The position numbers and the translations under genes are program-made. Below the pieces are notes generated by a model. The model was not told the origin of the DNA. It searched no databases and was given only the letters and a program-made list of their open reading frames with translations. Shown piece by piece: positions 35,801 to 45,552 of a DNA stretch of 64,000 nt. Numbering within the stretch: position 1 is the stretch's first letter; every line of letters starts with the position of its first letter. Origin of the DNA: Paracidovorax wautersii (lineage in GTDB: Bacteria > Pseudomonadota > Gammaproteobacteria > Burkholderiales > Burkholderiaceae_C); NCBI RefSeq assembly GCF_031453675.1, contig NZ_JAVIZX010000001.1:1550001-1614000 (forward strand). The letters run 5' to 3'.

Positions 35801-35988
35801 AGGCAACCCTGCGCGTGCCGCGCGATGCCGTGCGCGGTCGGGCCGGGCTGGCGCAGAATCGACCGGGGACGCACCCGCTTGCCGGTGGCAGAACCCTCGC
35901 ACAGCCACGCAATGCAATGCAGTGCACGCAACAGGGCGCAGATCCTGTACTTCCCTTCACCCATGATTCCCCCGACCGGAGCCTCCGC

Positions 35989-37389
35989 ATGGCCGTCAGC
36001 GTTTTCGACCTGTTCAAGATCGGCATCGGGCCGTCCAGCTCCCACACCGTGGGGCCCATGCGCGCCGCGCGGCTGTTCGTGCAGCGGCTGGCGCGTGATG
36101 GCCACCTGCCTGCGGTGGCGCGCGTGCGCAGCGCGCTCTACGGCTCGCTCGGCGCCACAGGGCGCGGGCATGCCAGCGACATCGCCGTGCTGCTGGGGCT
36201 GGCCGGCCATGCGCCCGACACGGTGGACGTGAACGCCGTGCCCGCCATCCTGCAGGACATCCGCAGCCGCCAGCGCCTGCCGCTGGCCGGCGGGCCCGCC
36301 GTGCCCTTCGACGAAACGGCGGACCTGCTGCTGGTGCCCGGCACCACGCTGCCGCTGCACGCCAACGGCATGCGCTTCGAGGCCTTCGATGCGAGCGGCG
36401 CGCTGCTGGACGCGCAGGTGTACTACTCGGTCGGCGGCGGCTTCATCGTGAGCGAGGAGGCGGCCGCCGACGCAGCGCGCCAGCAGGCCATCGCGCCGGA
36501 CACCACCGTGCTGCCGCTGCCTTTCCATAGCGGCGAGCAGCTGCTGGCGCAGGCGCATGCCATCGGCGGGCCGGCCGCTGGAGCGCTGGCCCGGGTGATG
36601 CGCACCAACGAGCGGCACTGGCGCACCGATGCCGAGATCGATGCCGGCCTGCTCGCCATCTGGCGCGCCATGCAGGACTGCGTGGCGCGGGGCTGCGAAA
36701 CGGGTGGCGTTCTGCCGGGCGGCTTCAAGGTGCGCCGCCGTGCGCCGGCCCTGCACCAGGCGCTGCTGGCGGGCCCCGACACGTCGGCGGACCCGCTGCA
36801 GGTGATCGACTGGGTGAACCTGTTCGCCCTGGCGGTGAACGAGGAGAACGCGGCCGGTGGACGCGTGGTGACGGCGCCCACCAACGGCGCTGCGGGCATC
36901 GTGCCGGCCGTGCTGCACTACTACTGGCGCTTCATCGCCGGAGCGAACGAGGCCGGCGTGGTCGACTTCCTGCTCAGCGCAGGCGCCATCGGCATCCTCT
37001 ATAAGGAGAACGCGTCCATCTCCGGCGCCGAGGTCGGCTGCCAGGGGGAGGTGGGCGTGGCCTGCTCCATGGCCGCGGCCGGGCTGTGCGCCGTGCTGGG
37101 CGGCACGCCCGAACAGGTGGAGAACGCGGCCGAGATCGGCATGGAGCACCACCTGGGCCTGACCTGTGACCCGGTGGGCGGGCTGGTGCAGATTCCGTGC
37201 ATCGAACGCAACGCGCTGGCCGCGGTGAAGGCCATCAACGCCGCCCGCATGGCGCTGCGCGGTGACGGCACGCACCACGTGAGCCTGGACCAGGTCATCA
37301 AGACCATGCGCGAGACGGGCGCGGACATGATGACCAAATACAAGGAAACGTCCCAGGGCGGATTGGCCGTGAACATCGTGGAGTGTTAG
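35989..37389 (+). CDS. sdaA: L-serine dehydratase, iron-sulfur type
   Basis: Single-chain enzyme of 466 residues that deaminates L-serine to pyruvate and ammonia. The N-terminal beta domain has [19 protein letters not shown] and the C-terminal alpha domain has [26 protein letters not shown] and [14 protein letters not shown], which supply cysteines for the 4Fe-4S cluster. GGAG lies 8 nt before ATG 35989. In many betaproteobacteria it accompanies glycine-cleavage genes; here it stands alone, followed by family-2 repeats. Confidence 0.96.
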   Translation: MAVSVFDLFKIGIGPSSSHTVGPMRAARLFVQRLARDGHLPAVARVRSALYGSLGATGRGHASDIAVLLGLAGHAPDTVDVNAVPAILQDIRSRQRLPLAGGPAVPFDETADLLLVPGTTLPLHANGMRFEAFDASGALLDAQVYYSVGGGFIVSEEAAADAARQQAIAPDTTVLPLPFHSGEQLLAQAHAIGGPAAGALARVMRTNERHWRTDAEIDAGLLAIWRAMQDCVARGCETGGVLPGGFKVRRRAPALHQALLAGPDTSADPLQVIDWVNLFALAVNEENAAGGRVVTAPTNGAAGIVPAVLHYYWRFIAGANEAGVVDFLLSAGAIGILYKENASISGAEVGCQGEVGVACSMAAAGLCAVLGGTPEQVENAAEIGMEHHLGLTCDPVGGLVQIPCIERNALAAVKAINAARMALRGDGTHHVSLDQVIKTMRETGADMMTKYKETSQGGLAVNIVEC

Positions 37390-37392
37390 TGA

Positions 37393-37502
37393 CATCCCCC
37401 TGAGGCGCTGCGCGCCTTCCCCCTTCTCTCGGCTCGCTGCGCGATCCGGGAAGGGGGACGACGCCGGTGGCCGGGCTAAGCCCGTTCCACGGCGTCTGCT
37501 GG
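37393..37502 (+). repeat. Intergenic hairpin repeat, family 2, copy B
   Basis: Directly after the sdaA stop codon. It contains CCCCCTGAGGCGCTGCGCGC, CTTCCCCCTTCTCTC, GGGAAGGGGGACGACGCC and GTTCCACGGCGTCTGCTGG in the same order as copy A (17434-17539, opposite strand). CCCCCTTC/GAAGGGGG arms form a stem around a GCTGCGCG loop. Confidence 0.85.
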
Positions 37503-37560
37503 CATGACCTGCTCCGCGGCCTTCTGACTCATGTGTGGCTGAGAGCGCTGACGACTGTGA

Positions 37561-37655
37561 CGCCCCCTGAAGGGCTGTTCGCCTTCCTTCGCTTCTAGCA
37601 CGCGAGGTGCGATGACGCCGGTGGCCGGGCACAGCCGTGTTCCACGGCGTTGCCG
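37561..37655 (+). repeat. Intergenic hairpin repeat, family 2, copy C (degenerate)
   Basis: A diverged copy 60 bp after copy B in the same orientation: CCCCCTGAAGGGCTG at the left and GATGACGCCGGTGGCCGGGC...GTTCCACGGCGTTG at the right. The central CCCCCTTC hairpin is degraded to CCTTCCTTCGCTTC. Confidence 0.65.
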
Positions 37656-37719
37656 GTGTCGTCGGTGAGGGAGATTCCGTTGCGCGCGGGACATCGCTTT
37701 AGCGCTGAATCCACCATGG

Positions 37720-37755
37720 AAAAAGCCACCGGGCCGGTAGCGGCGCGGTGGCTTT
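37720..37755 (-). terminator. Rho-independent terminator of the glutamate dehydrogenase gene
   Basis: On the minus strand AAAGCCACC and GGTGGCTTT form a 9-bp stem around a GC-rich loop, followed by a short T-run. It lies 45 bp beyond the stop codon of the dehydrogenase gene. Confidence 0.75.
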
Positions 37756-37799
37756 CGTTGGGGCGAAACGGCCGGGCCGGCGCGAGGCCGGCCAGGGCT

Positions 37800-39101
37800 T
37801 CAGGGGTACAGGCCGCGCATTTCGCGGGCGTGCAGGATGCGCTGGCAGGCCACGATGAAGGTGGCGGTGCGCAGCGTCACCTTGTGCTCCTGCGCCACAT
37901 GCCAGATGCCGGCGAAGGCCTCTTGCATGATGCGCACCAGGCGGGCGTTGATCTCGTCCTCGCTCCAGAAGAAGCTGGAGAAGTCCTGCACCCATTCGAA
38001 GTAGCTCACCGTCACGCCGCCGGCGTTGGCGATCACGTCGGGCAGCACCAGCACGCCCTTGTCGGCCAGGATGTCGTCGGCCTCGGTGGTGGTGGGGCCG
38101 TTGGCGCCTTCGATCACCAGCTTGGCCTTGATCTGGCCGGCGTTGTCCTTGGTGATCTGGCCTTCCAGCGCAGCGGGGATGAGGATCTCGCAATCCACGC
38201 CCCAGAAGTCGTCCTTGGCCATGGCCTCGGCGCCGGTGAAGCCGCCCACGCCGCCGGTCTTCTTCACGTGCTCCAGCAGCGCGGGCACGTCCAGGCCGCC
38301 CGTGTTCAGGATGGTGCCGGTGTGGTCCTGCACGGCCACCACCTTGGCGCCCGCCTCGGCGAACAGCTTGCCGGCGATGCCGCCCACGTTGCCGAAGCCC
38401 TGCACGGCCACGCGCGCACCTTCCAGCGGCAGGCCGGTCAGCTTGGCGGCTTCCACGCCCACGGTGAACACGCCGCGGCCCGTGGCCTCGACGCGGCCCA
38501 GCGAGCCGCCCAGGTCCACTGGCTTGCCGGTGACGACGCCGGTGGCGGTGGCGCCCACGTTCATGGAGTACGTGTCCATCATCCAGGCCATGACCTGGCC
38601 GTTGGTGTTCACGTCAGGCGCGGGAATGTCCTTGGAGGGGCCGATCAGCAGGCCGATCTCGCTGGTGTAGCGGCGCGTCAGGCGCTCCAGCTCACCGCGC
38701 GACAGCTTCTTGGGATCCACGCGGATGCCGCCCTTGGCACCGCCGTAGGGCACGTTCACGGCAGCGTTCTTCACCGACATCCAGGCCGACAGGGCCATCA
38801 CTTCGGACAGCGTGACGTCCTGGTGGAAGCGCACGCCGCCCTTGCCGGGGCCGCGGCTCAGGTTGTGCTGCACGCGGTAGCCCTCGTAGTGGGCGATGGT
38901 GCCGTTGTCCAGTTCGATGGGCACATCCACGACCAGGATGCGCTTGGGGCGCTTGAGCGTTTCCACCCAGCGCGCGAGGCTGCCGAGGTACGGCGTGACG
39001 CGGTCCACCTGCTGCAGGTAGTTGCCCCAGGGGCCGAGGTGGTCGGCTTGCAGATAGGACGGGACGGCGTGCTGAACGAGGGTGTCGTTGGTGTTCGACA
39101 T
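37800..39101 (-). CDS. gdhA: Glu/Leu/Phe/Val-family glutamate dehydrogenase
   Basis: NAD(P)-dependent dehydrogenase of 433 residues interconverting glutamate and 2-oxoglutarate plus ammonia. The catalytic segment is [18 protein letters not shown] with the active-site lysine. [10 protein letters not shown] binds substrate, and [17 protein letters not shown] is the Rossmann dinucleotide loop. ATG 39101 was selected over an upstream frame extension because AAGGA precedes it and the length fits the hexameric enzymes. It stands alone with its own terminator. The gene symbol is a family-level choice (gdhA/gudB type). Confidence 0.93.
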   Translation of the reverse strand: MSNTNDTLVQHAVPSYLQADHLGPWGNYLQQVDRVTPYLGSLARWVETLKRPKRILVVDVPIELDNGTIAHYEGYRVQHNLSRGPGKGGVRFHQDVTLSEVMALSAWMSVKNAAVNVPYGGAKGGIRVDPKKLSRGELERLTRRYTSEIGLLIGPSKDIPAPDVNTNGQVMAWMMDTYSMNVGATATGVVTGKPVDLGGSLGRVEATGRGVFTVGVEAAKLTGLPLEGARVAVQGFGNVGGIAGKLFAEAGAKVVAVQDHTGTILNTGGLDVPALLEHVKKTGGVGGFTGAEAMAKDDFWGVDCEILIPAALEGQITKDNAGQIKAKLVIEGANGPTTTEADDILADKGVLVLPDVIANAGGVTVSYFEWVQDFSSFFWSEDEINARLVRIMQEAFAGIWHVAQEHKVTLRTATFIVACQRILHAREMRGLYP

Positions 39102-39257
39102 GCGATGTTTCCTTGGAGGAAGAGGAGGTCTGATCAGGCTGCAAACTGTATGCCTGCCGTTCCTGCCCGTCCAAGGCCGGAGTGTTACAGGGTTATGCGT
39201 TTGGTGCATAACCAGGGCTGGGCGCCCTGCACACCGTAGTGACGCCCTGCGCCGCTG

Positions 39258-40145
39258 CTATTCGACCGTGAAGCGCTCCAGTGCCGGGTCACCCGGCGGG
39301 TAGCGCAGGTCCAGGCGCTGCAGCACGGCGCGCAGCACCGTGGCCACCATCAGGTTGCGGTGGGTCTTGGAGTCGGCGGGCACGATGGTCCACGGCGCCC
39401 AGGCGGTGTGCGTGGCGGGCAGCAGGGCCTCGTAGGCGCGCTGGTAGTCGTCCCACTGCTTGCGCGCGGCGATGTCGCTCAGGTCGAACTTCCAATGCTT
39501 GGCCGGGTCGTCCAGCCGCTCCTGCAAGCGCTTGCGCTGCTCGTCCTTGCTGATGTGCAGCATGAACTTCACGATCACCGTGCCGGTCTCGGTGAGCATG
39601 CGTTCGAAGTCGTTGATGTGCGCCAGGCGCTGCCGGTGGTCTTCCGGTGTGATCCAGCCGTTGACGACAGGCACCAGCACGTCCTCGTAATGGCTGCGGT
39701 TGAACACCGCCACTTCGCCCGCCGCTGGCACCTGTTGGTGGATGCGCCACAGGTAGTCGTGCGCGCGCTCGGTCTCGGACGGCGCGCGCCAGCCCACCAC
39801 GCGCACGCCCAGTGCGCTCATGCGCCCGAACACCCCGCGCACCGTGCCGTCCTTGCCGGAGGTATCCATGCCTTGCAGGATCACCAGCAGCTTGTAGCGC
39901 TTGTCGGCGTAGAACAGGTTCTGCAACGCGTCGAGTTCGCCCGCCAGCACGTCGACGGCCGCCTTGGACGCCGCCTTGTCGCCCACCGAAAAAGGCTTGG
40001 CGGCCGGGTCGAAGTCCCGCAGCGAGAACGCCTTCGACCCGCCGCCCTTGCCCGGCGATGCCGGTGGTTGCCAGGGCCTCAGCGCAGCCGCCAGGGCCGG
40101 GTCGTCGGGATACGAGGGGGCATGGGAGGGAGCATTGCGGGCCAT
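39258..40145 (-). CDS. ppk2: Polyphosphate kinase 2 family protein
   Basis: Enzyme of 295 residues that transfers phosphate between polyphosphate and nucleotides. Walker A is VILQGMDTSGKDGTVRGVF, the lid region includes RSHYEDVLVPVV, and Walker B is preceded by GEVAVFNRSHYED. The N-terminal helix LDALQNLFYADKRYK and C-terminal WTIVPADSKTHRNLM are typical. One-domain PPK2 proteins of this length can favour AMP or ADP as acceptor; the class cannot be fixed by eye. Monocistronic, followed (in its own upstream direction) by a family-1 repeat. Confidence 0.93.
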   Translation of the reverse strand: MARNAPSHAPSYPDDPALAAALRPWQPPASPGKGGGSKAFSLRDFDPAAKPFSVGDKAASKAAVDVLAGELDALQNLFYADKRYKLLVILQGMDTSGKDGTVRGVFGRMSALGVRVVGWRAPSETERAHDYLWRIHQQVPAAGEVAVFNRSHYEDVLVPVVNGWITPEDHRQRLAHINDFERMLTETGTVIVKFMLHISKDEQRKRLQERLDDPAKHWKFDLSDIAARKQWDDYQRAYEALLPATHTAWAPWTIVPADSKTHRNLMVATVLRAVLQRLDLRYPPGDPALERFTVE

Positions 40146-40226
40146 GGCGCCTTTCCGTCAGAAGGGGAAGACGCCATTGTGGCCGAGCCCGATCGTGCAG
40201 CCCGGCGCGCCGCGGAAACGCCATTT

Positions 40227-40288
40227 GCTATTGAATCAATAGCTGCATGCGCTTGATGAGCAAGCGCTGCAGGCCATTTTGACTCAAA
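40227..40288 (+). repeat. AT-rich intergenic repeat, family 1, copy 5
   Basis: The best-preserved copy: GCTATTGAATCAATAGC, then GCGCTTgatgagcAAGCGC, then CAGGCCATTTTGACTCAAA. It lies between the ppk2 start and the end of the TonB-receptor gene. Confidence 0.9.
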
Positions 40289-40297
40289 TGCCGGCCG

Positions 40298-42439
40298 TCA
40301 GAACGCCACCTGCACGCCAGCCGTCACCTGGCGGCCCAGGCCGGGCAGCACGGTCAACCCGCCCCACGACGCCACGTAGTAGGTCTTGTCGAACAGGTTG
40401 TTCACGTCCAGTGTCAGGCGCGTGCGCTTGTCCAGCTGCCAGTAGCCCGTGAGGCGGGCGGTGGTATAGGCCGGCAGGCGGTAGGTATCGGTGGCGGTGC
40501 CCGTGCGCTCGCCCACATGCACCAGGCCGCCGCCCACACCGTAGCGGCTGCCGTTGGCCAGCACGTCTTCGCGGATGGCGAACAGGCCGGCGCTCACGCG
40601 CGGAATACCCTGCAGGCGCTTGCCCACCAGCGCGGGGGTGTTGTCGCGCGTGACTTCCGTGTCGGTGAAGGCGAAGTTGGCCGACAGGCGCCAGTGCGCG
40701 TCCAGCTGGCCGGCAACGTCCGCTTCCAGGCCGCGGCTGCGCACTTCGCCGGCAGCTACATTGAAGTTGGCATTGGTCGGGCTGGGCGTGAGCACGTTGG
40801 TCTTGCGGATGTCGAACACCGCCGCGGAGGCCGTCAGGCGCTGGTTCTCCGATTGCCACTTGGCGCCCAGCTCCACGGCCTGGCCCTTGGTGGGGTCGAA
40901 CGCGGTGCCGGCCTCGTCGGCCCCGGTGTTGGGGCGGAAGGAGCGGCTGTACGACACGTAGACCGAGCTGTGCGGCGTGACCATGTAGGTCAGGCCCATG
41001 CGCGGCGAGGCGGCCGTATGGGATTGCACCGTGCGGGTTGAGGCGACCACGTCCGTGAAGTCCTGGTGGACCCGGTCGATGCGCAGGCCGGCCAGCAGCT
41101 TCCAGCGCTCGGTCAGATCGACCTGGTCCTGCACGAACAGGCCGGTGGCGCGCTGGTAGTCCTGGCTGTCGAAGTACGGCGTCCTCGGCGCCGTGCGGGG
41201 CAGGTTGTAGGTGGGCTGGTAGATATCGGTGGCGTACTGGCTGGAGCCACGGGCCGAGGCCTCGCCGTACTGGCCCACGAACAGGCGCGAGGACTCCAGG
41301 CCCAGCAGCAGCGTGTGGCGCAGGCTGCCGGTGGTGACCTTGCCCTCCACCTCCGCCTGCACCGAGGCGTCGCGCGAGGGCAGGCTGCGCCAGGTGTCGC
41401 TGCGGGACAGCGTGCGGCCGTCGGCTTGCAGCAGGCCCAGCCGTGGGTTGCCGAAGTCCATGGCGTCGCCGTAGTAGGCCGTCTCGCGGTACGACGCGCC
41501 CACGCGGGTGCGCCAGCCACGCCCCAGGTCGTGGTCCAGCGTGAGCTGGTGCGTGTCGCCGTTCACGTGCAGGTTGTCGCGCGCGGGCTCGCCCAGGTAG
41601 CGGTCGCGCGGCAGCACGCCGGGATTGCCGTTGATCTGCACGAGGCCGCGGTCCAGCGGCGTGCGGATGCGGATGAACTCGGCCTCGTACTGCAGCACCG
41701 TGTCGGCGCTGAGGTTCCAGGTGATCGCGGGGGCGACCACGTACTTCTTGTTGTCCACCAGGCCGGTGCGGCTGGCGCCGTCCTCGGCTGCCACGTTCAG
41801 GCGGTAGGCGATGTCCTGGGTGAGCGGGCCCGTGGTGTCGAGCGTGGCACGGCGCATGCCGCGCGTGCCCACCTGCAGACCGGCGGTGTGAGCGGGCGTG
41901 AACTGGGGCTTCTTGGTCACCACGTTCAGCGTGCCGCCGGGTTCGCCGCTGCCGTACAGCGCCGCCGCGGGGCCCTTGAGGAATTCCACGCGCTCGACCG
42001 AGGCCACGTCGCGCTGCGGGCCGTAGCCCCGGCCGGAGGCGAAGCCGTTGAGCAGCGAGCCGCCGTCGGTGTTGCTGAAGCCGCGGATGGCGTAGTTGTC
42101 CCAGGTGCCGCCGAAGTCGTTCAGGCGCGAGATGCCGCTCACGAAGTCCACGGTGTCCGACAGGCGCGTGGCACCCAGGTCGTCGATGAACTGGCGGGGC
42201 ACCACGCGCACGGCCTGGGCGGTTTCGATCAGCGGCGTGTCGGTGCGGGTGGCGGCGGTGTTGCGCTGTGCGCCCTGGTAGCCGGTGGCATCGGTGGCCT
42301 CCTGCACGCGCACCTCCTGCAGCGTGGCGGTGGGCGCCGCGGTCTGGGCGTGGAGGGCGGGGGCAAGAAGGCAGGCGCAGGCGGCACACGCGGCCAGGGC
42401 GAGCGGGGACCGGCGCGCGGTCAGAAGGCGGGAAGGCAT
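40298..42439 (-). CDS. TonB-dependent siderophore receptor (no STN domain)
   Basis: Outer-membrane receptor of 713 residues. After a signal peptide (SPLALAACAACACLLAPALHAQ) the plug domain has TLQEVRVQEATD, TPLIETAQAVRVVPRQFIDD and VERVEFLKGPAAALYGSGEPGGTLN, and the barrel ends in the expected aromatic residue (GVQVAF). It lacks the STN domain of the receptor at 1-2269, so it should not signal to a FecR protein. A strong Fur-box-like palindrome lies about 125 bp upstream. It resembles ferrichrome/hydroxamate receptors, but the ligand is not determinable. Confidence 0.93.
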   Translation of the reverse strand: MPSRLLTARRSPLALAACAACACLLAPALHAQTAAPTATLQEVRVQEATDATGYQGAQRNTAATRTDTPLIETAQAVRVVPRQFIDDLGATRLSDTVDFVSGISRLNDFGGTWDNYAIRGFSNTDGGSLLNGFASGRGYGPQRDVASVERVEFLKGPAAALYGSGEPGGTLNVVTKKPQFTPAHTAGLQVGTRGMRRATLDTTGPLTQDIAYRLNVAAEDGASRTGLVDNKKYVVAPAITWNLSADTVLQYEAEFIRIRTPLDRGLVQINGNPGVLPRDRYLGEPARDNLHVNGDTHQLTLDHDLGRGWRTRVGASYRETAYYGDAMDFGNPRLGLLQADGRTLSRSDTWRSLPSRDASVQAEVEGKVTTGSLRHTLLLGLESSRLFVGQYGEASARGSSQYATDIYQPTYNLPRTAPRTPYFDSQDYQRATGLFVQDQVDLTERWKLLAGLRIDRVHQDFTDVVASTRTVQSHTAASPRMGLTYMVTPHSSVYVSYSRSFRPNTGADEAGTAFDPTKGQAVELGAKWQSENQRLTASAAVFDIRKTNVLTPSPTNANFNVAAGEVRSRGLEADVAGQLDAHWRLSANFAFTDTEVTRDNTPALVGKRLQGIPRVSAGLFAIREDVLANGSRYGVGGGLVHVGERTGTATDTYRLPAYTTARLTGYWQLDKRTRLTLDVNNLFDKTYYVASWGGLTVLPGLGRQVTAGVQVAF

Positions 42440-42562
42440 GGAAGGCGAAAGAGCAAAAAGGGAGTTGGACGGAACGAACACCGTCCCCTGGCGGTGGCGC
42501 GGGGGCCGAAGACGCATGCCCGCATGCGGGGTACGCCTGCGGGTGGGGGCGGATGATAGGTC

Positions 42563-42583
42563 AAATGCGATGCATTCGCATTT
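42563..42583. promoter_or_regulatory. Fur-box-like palindrome upstream of the TonB receptor
   Basis: A 21-bp near-perfect palindrome, AAATGCGA at the left and TCGCATTT at the right around TGCAT. It lies in the 249-bp gap between the receptor start and the LysR gene. It shares ATGCGA/TCGCAT arms with the site at 4047-4063. Confidence 0.72.
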
Positions 42584-42688
42584 AACAGCAATCACGCTGT
42601 GGCAAGACCGCCACGCCGCCGGCCCCGTATCGGCACCGATTCCGCCGGTCGGCCGCGCTGCGGGCCCGGCGCCGGCCGCGCCCCTGCG

Positions 42689-43579
42689 TCAGCCGCCCTG
42701 GTTCTGCCGCACCATCAGTTCCACGAAGCGCCGCGCCCCCAGGCCCAGGGGCCGCTCCTTGGACCACACCAGGTCCACCCACAGCGCCGCGCCGTTGCTG
42801 AGGTTCTGGAAGTCCATCTCCACCAGCGTGCCCGCCTGGATGCGCGGCTCCACCAGGGCGCGCGGCTGCCAGCCCCAGCCCAGGCCGGCCTCGATCAGGC
42901 CCAGGGCGGCCAGGTGGTTGTCGGTGCGCCAGTGGTGCCGCGCGAAGACGAAGCGGGGGTCGGTCTGTGCCCAGTCGCGGCTGGCCACCACGATCTGGCG
43001 GGTGGTGGTCAGGTGCACTTCGCTCAGCCGGGGCGCGCTGCGCAGCACCGGGTGGCCGGGGGCGATCACCGCCACCAGGGTCTCGCTGCCCACTTCCTCG
43101 AAGCCCTCGCGGCCGTCGATGCTGGGGCGCTCGAACACCATCGCCAGCTGGGCGCGCCCGGCGTGCAGCATGGCCACCGCGTCGGCCTGCGGGGCGGCCA
43201 GTACCTCCACCTGCAGCAGCGGATGCTCGTCGGCCAGGGCGGCCAGCGGGCCGCTCCAGTGCGCGGCCAGCAGCTCGGGTGCGATGGCAATGGTCAGCCG
43301 CTCCTCCAGCCCCTGGGTGAGCGACAGCGCATGGGCATTGAGCTGGCGCAGCTGCAGCGCCAGCAGGCGCGCCTGCGGCTCCAGCGCGCGGGCCGCCGGG
43401 GTGGGGCGCGGCTCGCGGCCCGAGCGGTCGAACAGCTGCACGTCCAGCTCGGCCTCCAGGTGGGCGATGGTCATGCTGATGGCGGAGGGCACGCGCGACA
43501 GGGCCCGTGCCGCGGCCGAGAACGACCCGTGATCGAGCGCGGCGAGGAACACCTGCACGCTGTCGGAAGAAAAAGCCAT
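42689..43579 (-). CDS. LysR-family regulator divergent from a PACE efflux gene
   Basis: Regulator of 296 residues with an N-terminal helix-turn-helix (SFSAAARALSRVPSAISMTI, residues 19-38, then LFDRSGREPRPTPAARAL) and an effector domain. ATG 43579 fits the family start (DSVQVFLAALDHGSFS). It is divergent from the PACE efflux gene with a 94-bp shared control region containing two inverted repeats, the standard LysR arrangement for controlling a neighbouring exporter. Confidence 0.9.
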   Translation of the reverse strand: MAFSSDSVQVFLAALDHGSFSAAARALSRVPSAISMTIAHLEAELDVQLFDRSGREPRPTPAARALEPQARLLALQLRQLNAHALSLTQGLEERLTIAIAPELLAAHWSGPLAALADEHPLLQVEVLAAPQADAVAMLHAGRAQLAMVFERPSIDGREGFEEVGSETLVAVIAPGHPVLRSAPRLSEVHLTTTRQIVVASRDWAQTDPRFVFARHHWRTDNHLAALGLIEAGLGWGWQPRALVEPRIQAGTLVEMDFQNLSNGAALWVDLVWSKERPLGLGARRFVELMVRQNQGG

Positions 43580-43614
43580 GGGGCGGTAGCGGGAAGCGAG
43601 TGGAACGTGAATTA

Positions 43615-43651
43615 TCAGAAAAACTGAAACAAGCTGACTTTTTATATCAGC
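43615..43651. promoter_or_regulatory. Two inverted repeats between the LysR and PACE genes
   Basis: TCAG-aaaaa-CTGA (43615-43627) and GCTGA-n9-TCAGC (43633-43651) are perfect inverted repeats sharing the CTGA/TCAG arm. They are in the only AT-rich segment of this divergent promoter and are candidate LysR recognition and activation sites. Confidence 0.55.
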
Positions 43652-43673
43652 GCAACTTACATAAAGTGCCTCC

Positions 43674-44150
43674 ATGTCTTCTCAGCACCCCTCTCCGCGC
43701 GGCCTCCAGGGCGTCAAGCGCCGCGTGATCTACGTGACCCTGTATGAACTCATCGCCATCGCCGTGGCGACTGTCGGGCTGGCTTTCTTCACCGGCCAGA
43801 GCGCCGGCCATTCGAGCGTGGTGGCCGTGGCCGCCTCGGGCATCGCCATCGTCTGGAACATCGTCTTCAACTGGGCGTTCGAGCGCTGGGAGGCCCGCCA
43901 GCCCACCCGGGGGCGCAGCGTGGGCCGGCGCGTGGCGCACGCCATCGGCTTCGAGGGCGGCCTGATCTTCACCCTGGTGCCGCTGTTCGCGTGGTGGTTC
44001 GGCGTCAGCCTGTGGCAGGCCTTCGTGATGGACCTGGGGCTGGTGGTCTTCTTCCTCTGCTACACCTTCGTCTTCAACTGGGTGTTCGACCATTTCTTCG
44101 GCCTGCCGGCCTCGGCCCAGGTCCCCGCGGGCGCCGGCCTGCAGGGCTGA
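43674..44150 (+). CDS. PACE-family (AceI-like) biocide efflux transporter
   Basis: Inner-membrane protein of 158 residues with four transmembrane helices arranged as two tandem bacterial transmembrane pairs. The first has RRVIYVTLYELIAIAVAT with the conserved membrane glutamate (Glu25) and ends NIVFNWAFERWE; the second has HAIGFEGGLIFTL and ends YTFVFNWVFDHFF. These repeats are diagnostic of the proteobacterial antimicrobial compound efflux family, known for exporting chlorhexidine and short diamines. It is controlled presumably by the divergent LysR gene and ends at a strong terminator. Confidence 0.93.
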   Translation: MSSQHPSPRGLQGVKRRVIYVTLYELIAIAVATVGLAFFTGQSAGHSSVVAVAASGIAIVWNIVFNWAFERWEARQPTRGRSVGRRVAHAIGFEGGLIFTLVPLFAWWFGVSLWQAFVMDLGLVVFFLCYTFVFNWVFDHFFGLPASAQVPAGAGLQG

Positions 44151-44219
44151 CCCGGCGACAGCGGCGGGCGCGCCCGGCCGCCGCACGCGGCGAATCCACG
44201 CCACCCCCCCAAGTCCACC

Positions 44220-44245
44220 AGCCGCCCACCGGGTGGCTTTTTTTT
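44220..44245 (+). terminator. Rho-independent terminator of the PACE gene
   Basis: AGCCGCCC-acc-GGGTGGCT hairpin followed by eight Ts, 70 bp after the PACE stop codon and just before the convergent EamA gene's end. Confidence 0.88.
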
Positions 44246-44260
44246 GATGGTGCGCCCCGC

Positions 44261-45244
44261 TCAGGGCCGGGCTGGCGCGGCCGGTACGGGCGGGAGGGCG
44301 GGCGTCTGCGTCACCAGCCAGATGCCCCAGCACACCAGCACCAGGGCCACGGCGTTGCGCCATTCCAGAATGCTCTCGTGCAGGAACAGCGCCGACAGCA
44401 GCGTGCCGAAGACCGGCACCATGAAGTTGAACGCGGTCACCAGGCTCACCCGGTTGTGCTTGAGCAGCAGGCTCCAGATCGAGATGGCCAGCGCCGACAG
44501 TGCGATCAGGTAGCCCAGCAGCGCGCCCGACGCGGCCGTGAGCTCACCCAGGTGCCCGCCCAGCCCATAGCCCGCCGCCAGCAGCACTGCGCCGCCCACG
44601 GCCAGTTGCCAGCCGGTCATGACGATCGGGTCCGTGTGCTGGGAGATGCGCTTGCCGTAGATGCCGCCCACGGCCAGCACCAGGGCGGCGATCACGACGA
44701 AGCCCTCGCCCAGCAGCGTGAACTCCAGCCCGGGCACCGCGCCCGCCGCACCGCCGCCCAGGTTCACCACCATCACGCCGGCAAAACCCACGCAGCAGCC
44801 CAGCGCCTTGCGGTAGCTGAGCCGGTCGTTGTGGTAGATCCAGTGCGCCAGCAGCACGCTGAAGAAGGTGCCCGTGGCGTTCATGATCGAGCCCTTCACG
44901 CCGGTGGTGTGCGCCACGCCGATGTAGAAGAACACGTACTGCAGCGTGGTCTGCACCAGCCCCAGCACCGCCAGCTGGCCCCACACGCGCGGCGGCCAGC
45001 CTGCCAGCCGCTTGCCGGTGGCCGCGGCGTAGGCGAGCAGCGCCACGCCCGCCAGCGCGAAGCGCCAGCCCGCAAAGACCAGCTTGGACGGGATGTCCGC
45101 CGCAGCGATGCCCAGCAGCGCGTAGCCGCTCTTGATCGCCGGGTACGAACTGCCCCACAGCAGACAGCACAGCAGGGCCAACAGGAAGACGGTGCTGCGC
45201 TGGGTCAGCGGATGGGAAGGGGCCGGGGCGGCAGAGGGGGGCAC
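44261..45244 (-). CDS. EamA/DMT-family membrane transporter
   Basis: Inner-membrane protein of 327 residues with about ten transmembrane helices made of two EamA repeats. The first repeat starts LLCCLLWGSSYPAIKSGYALL and ends ATGTFFSVLLAHWIYHNDRLSYRKALG. The second ends NFMVPVFGTLLSALFLHESILEWRNAVALVLVCWGIWLV, the canonical EamA pattern. The start is GTG 45244 with GGAGAG 8 nt upstream. Members export amino acids or metabolites; the substrate is unknown. Confidence 0.9.
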   Translation of the reverse strand: MPPSAAPAPSHPLTQRSTVFLLALLCCLLWGSSYPAIKSGYALLGIAAADIPSKLVFAGWRFALAGVALLAYAAATGKRLAGWPPRVWGQLAVLGLVQTTLQYVFFYIGVAHTTGVKGSIMNATGTFFSVLLAHWIYHNDRLSYRKALGCCVGFAGVMVVNLGGGAAGAVPGLEFTLLGEGFVVIAALVLAVGGIYGKRISQHTDPIVMTGWQLAVGGAVLLAAGYGLGGHLGELTAASGALLGYLIALSALAISIWSLLLKHNRVSLVTAFNFMVPVFGTLLSALFLHESILEWRNAVALVLVCWGIWLVTQTPALPPVPAAPARP

Positions 45245-45390
45245 GGCGGAAGCTCTCCAAGCACGGGGAGCGCCGGCGGCGCCCCAAAACGGTGCATTCT
45301 AGGAGGTTGTCTGACAACTTGCAGAGCCTGGATCGGCTTGCCGCAGTGCGCGGCGCGGGCGCCTGCCTCTCGCTGATTTGCGCTGTTAGT

Positions 45391-45449
45391 GCTATTAACA
45401 ATATAGCTGTATGCGCTTGCCCCATAAGCGCTGGAAGCCAATTAAAGCC
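45391..45449 (+). repeat. AT-rich intergenic repeat, family 1, copy 6
   Basis: GCTATTAACAATATAGC, then GCGCTTgccccatAAGCGC, then TGGAAGCCAATTAAAGCC. It lies between the EamA start and the small membrane-protein gene and may contribute to the latter's leader. Confidence 0.88.
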
Positions 45450-45552
45450 TATCCGCTTTTGGGGCCACGCCGCACCACCCGCCCTGTTACGCGCAGACAC
45501 GGTGGCGTTGCCGGCCGTGTTTAGACTGGATTCCTTCTAACGAGGAGAAATC

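Noticed and set aside
37490-37560. Possible small gene between the two family-2 repeats
   Set aside because: No ribosome site and no frame longer than a few dozen codons with sensible composition.
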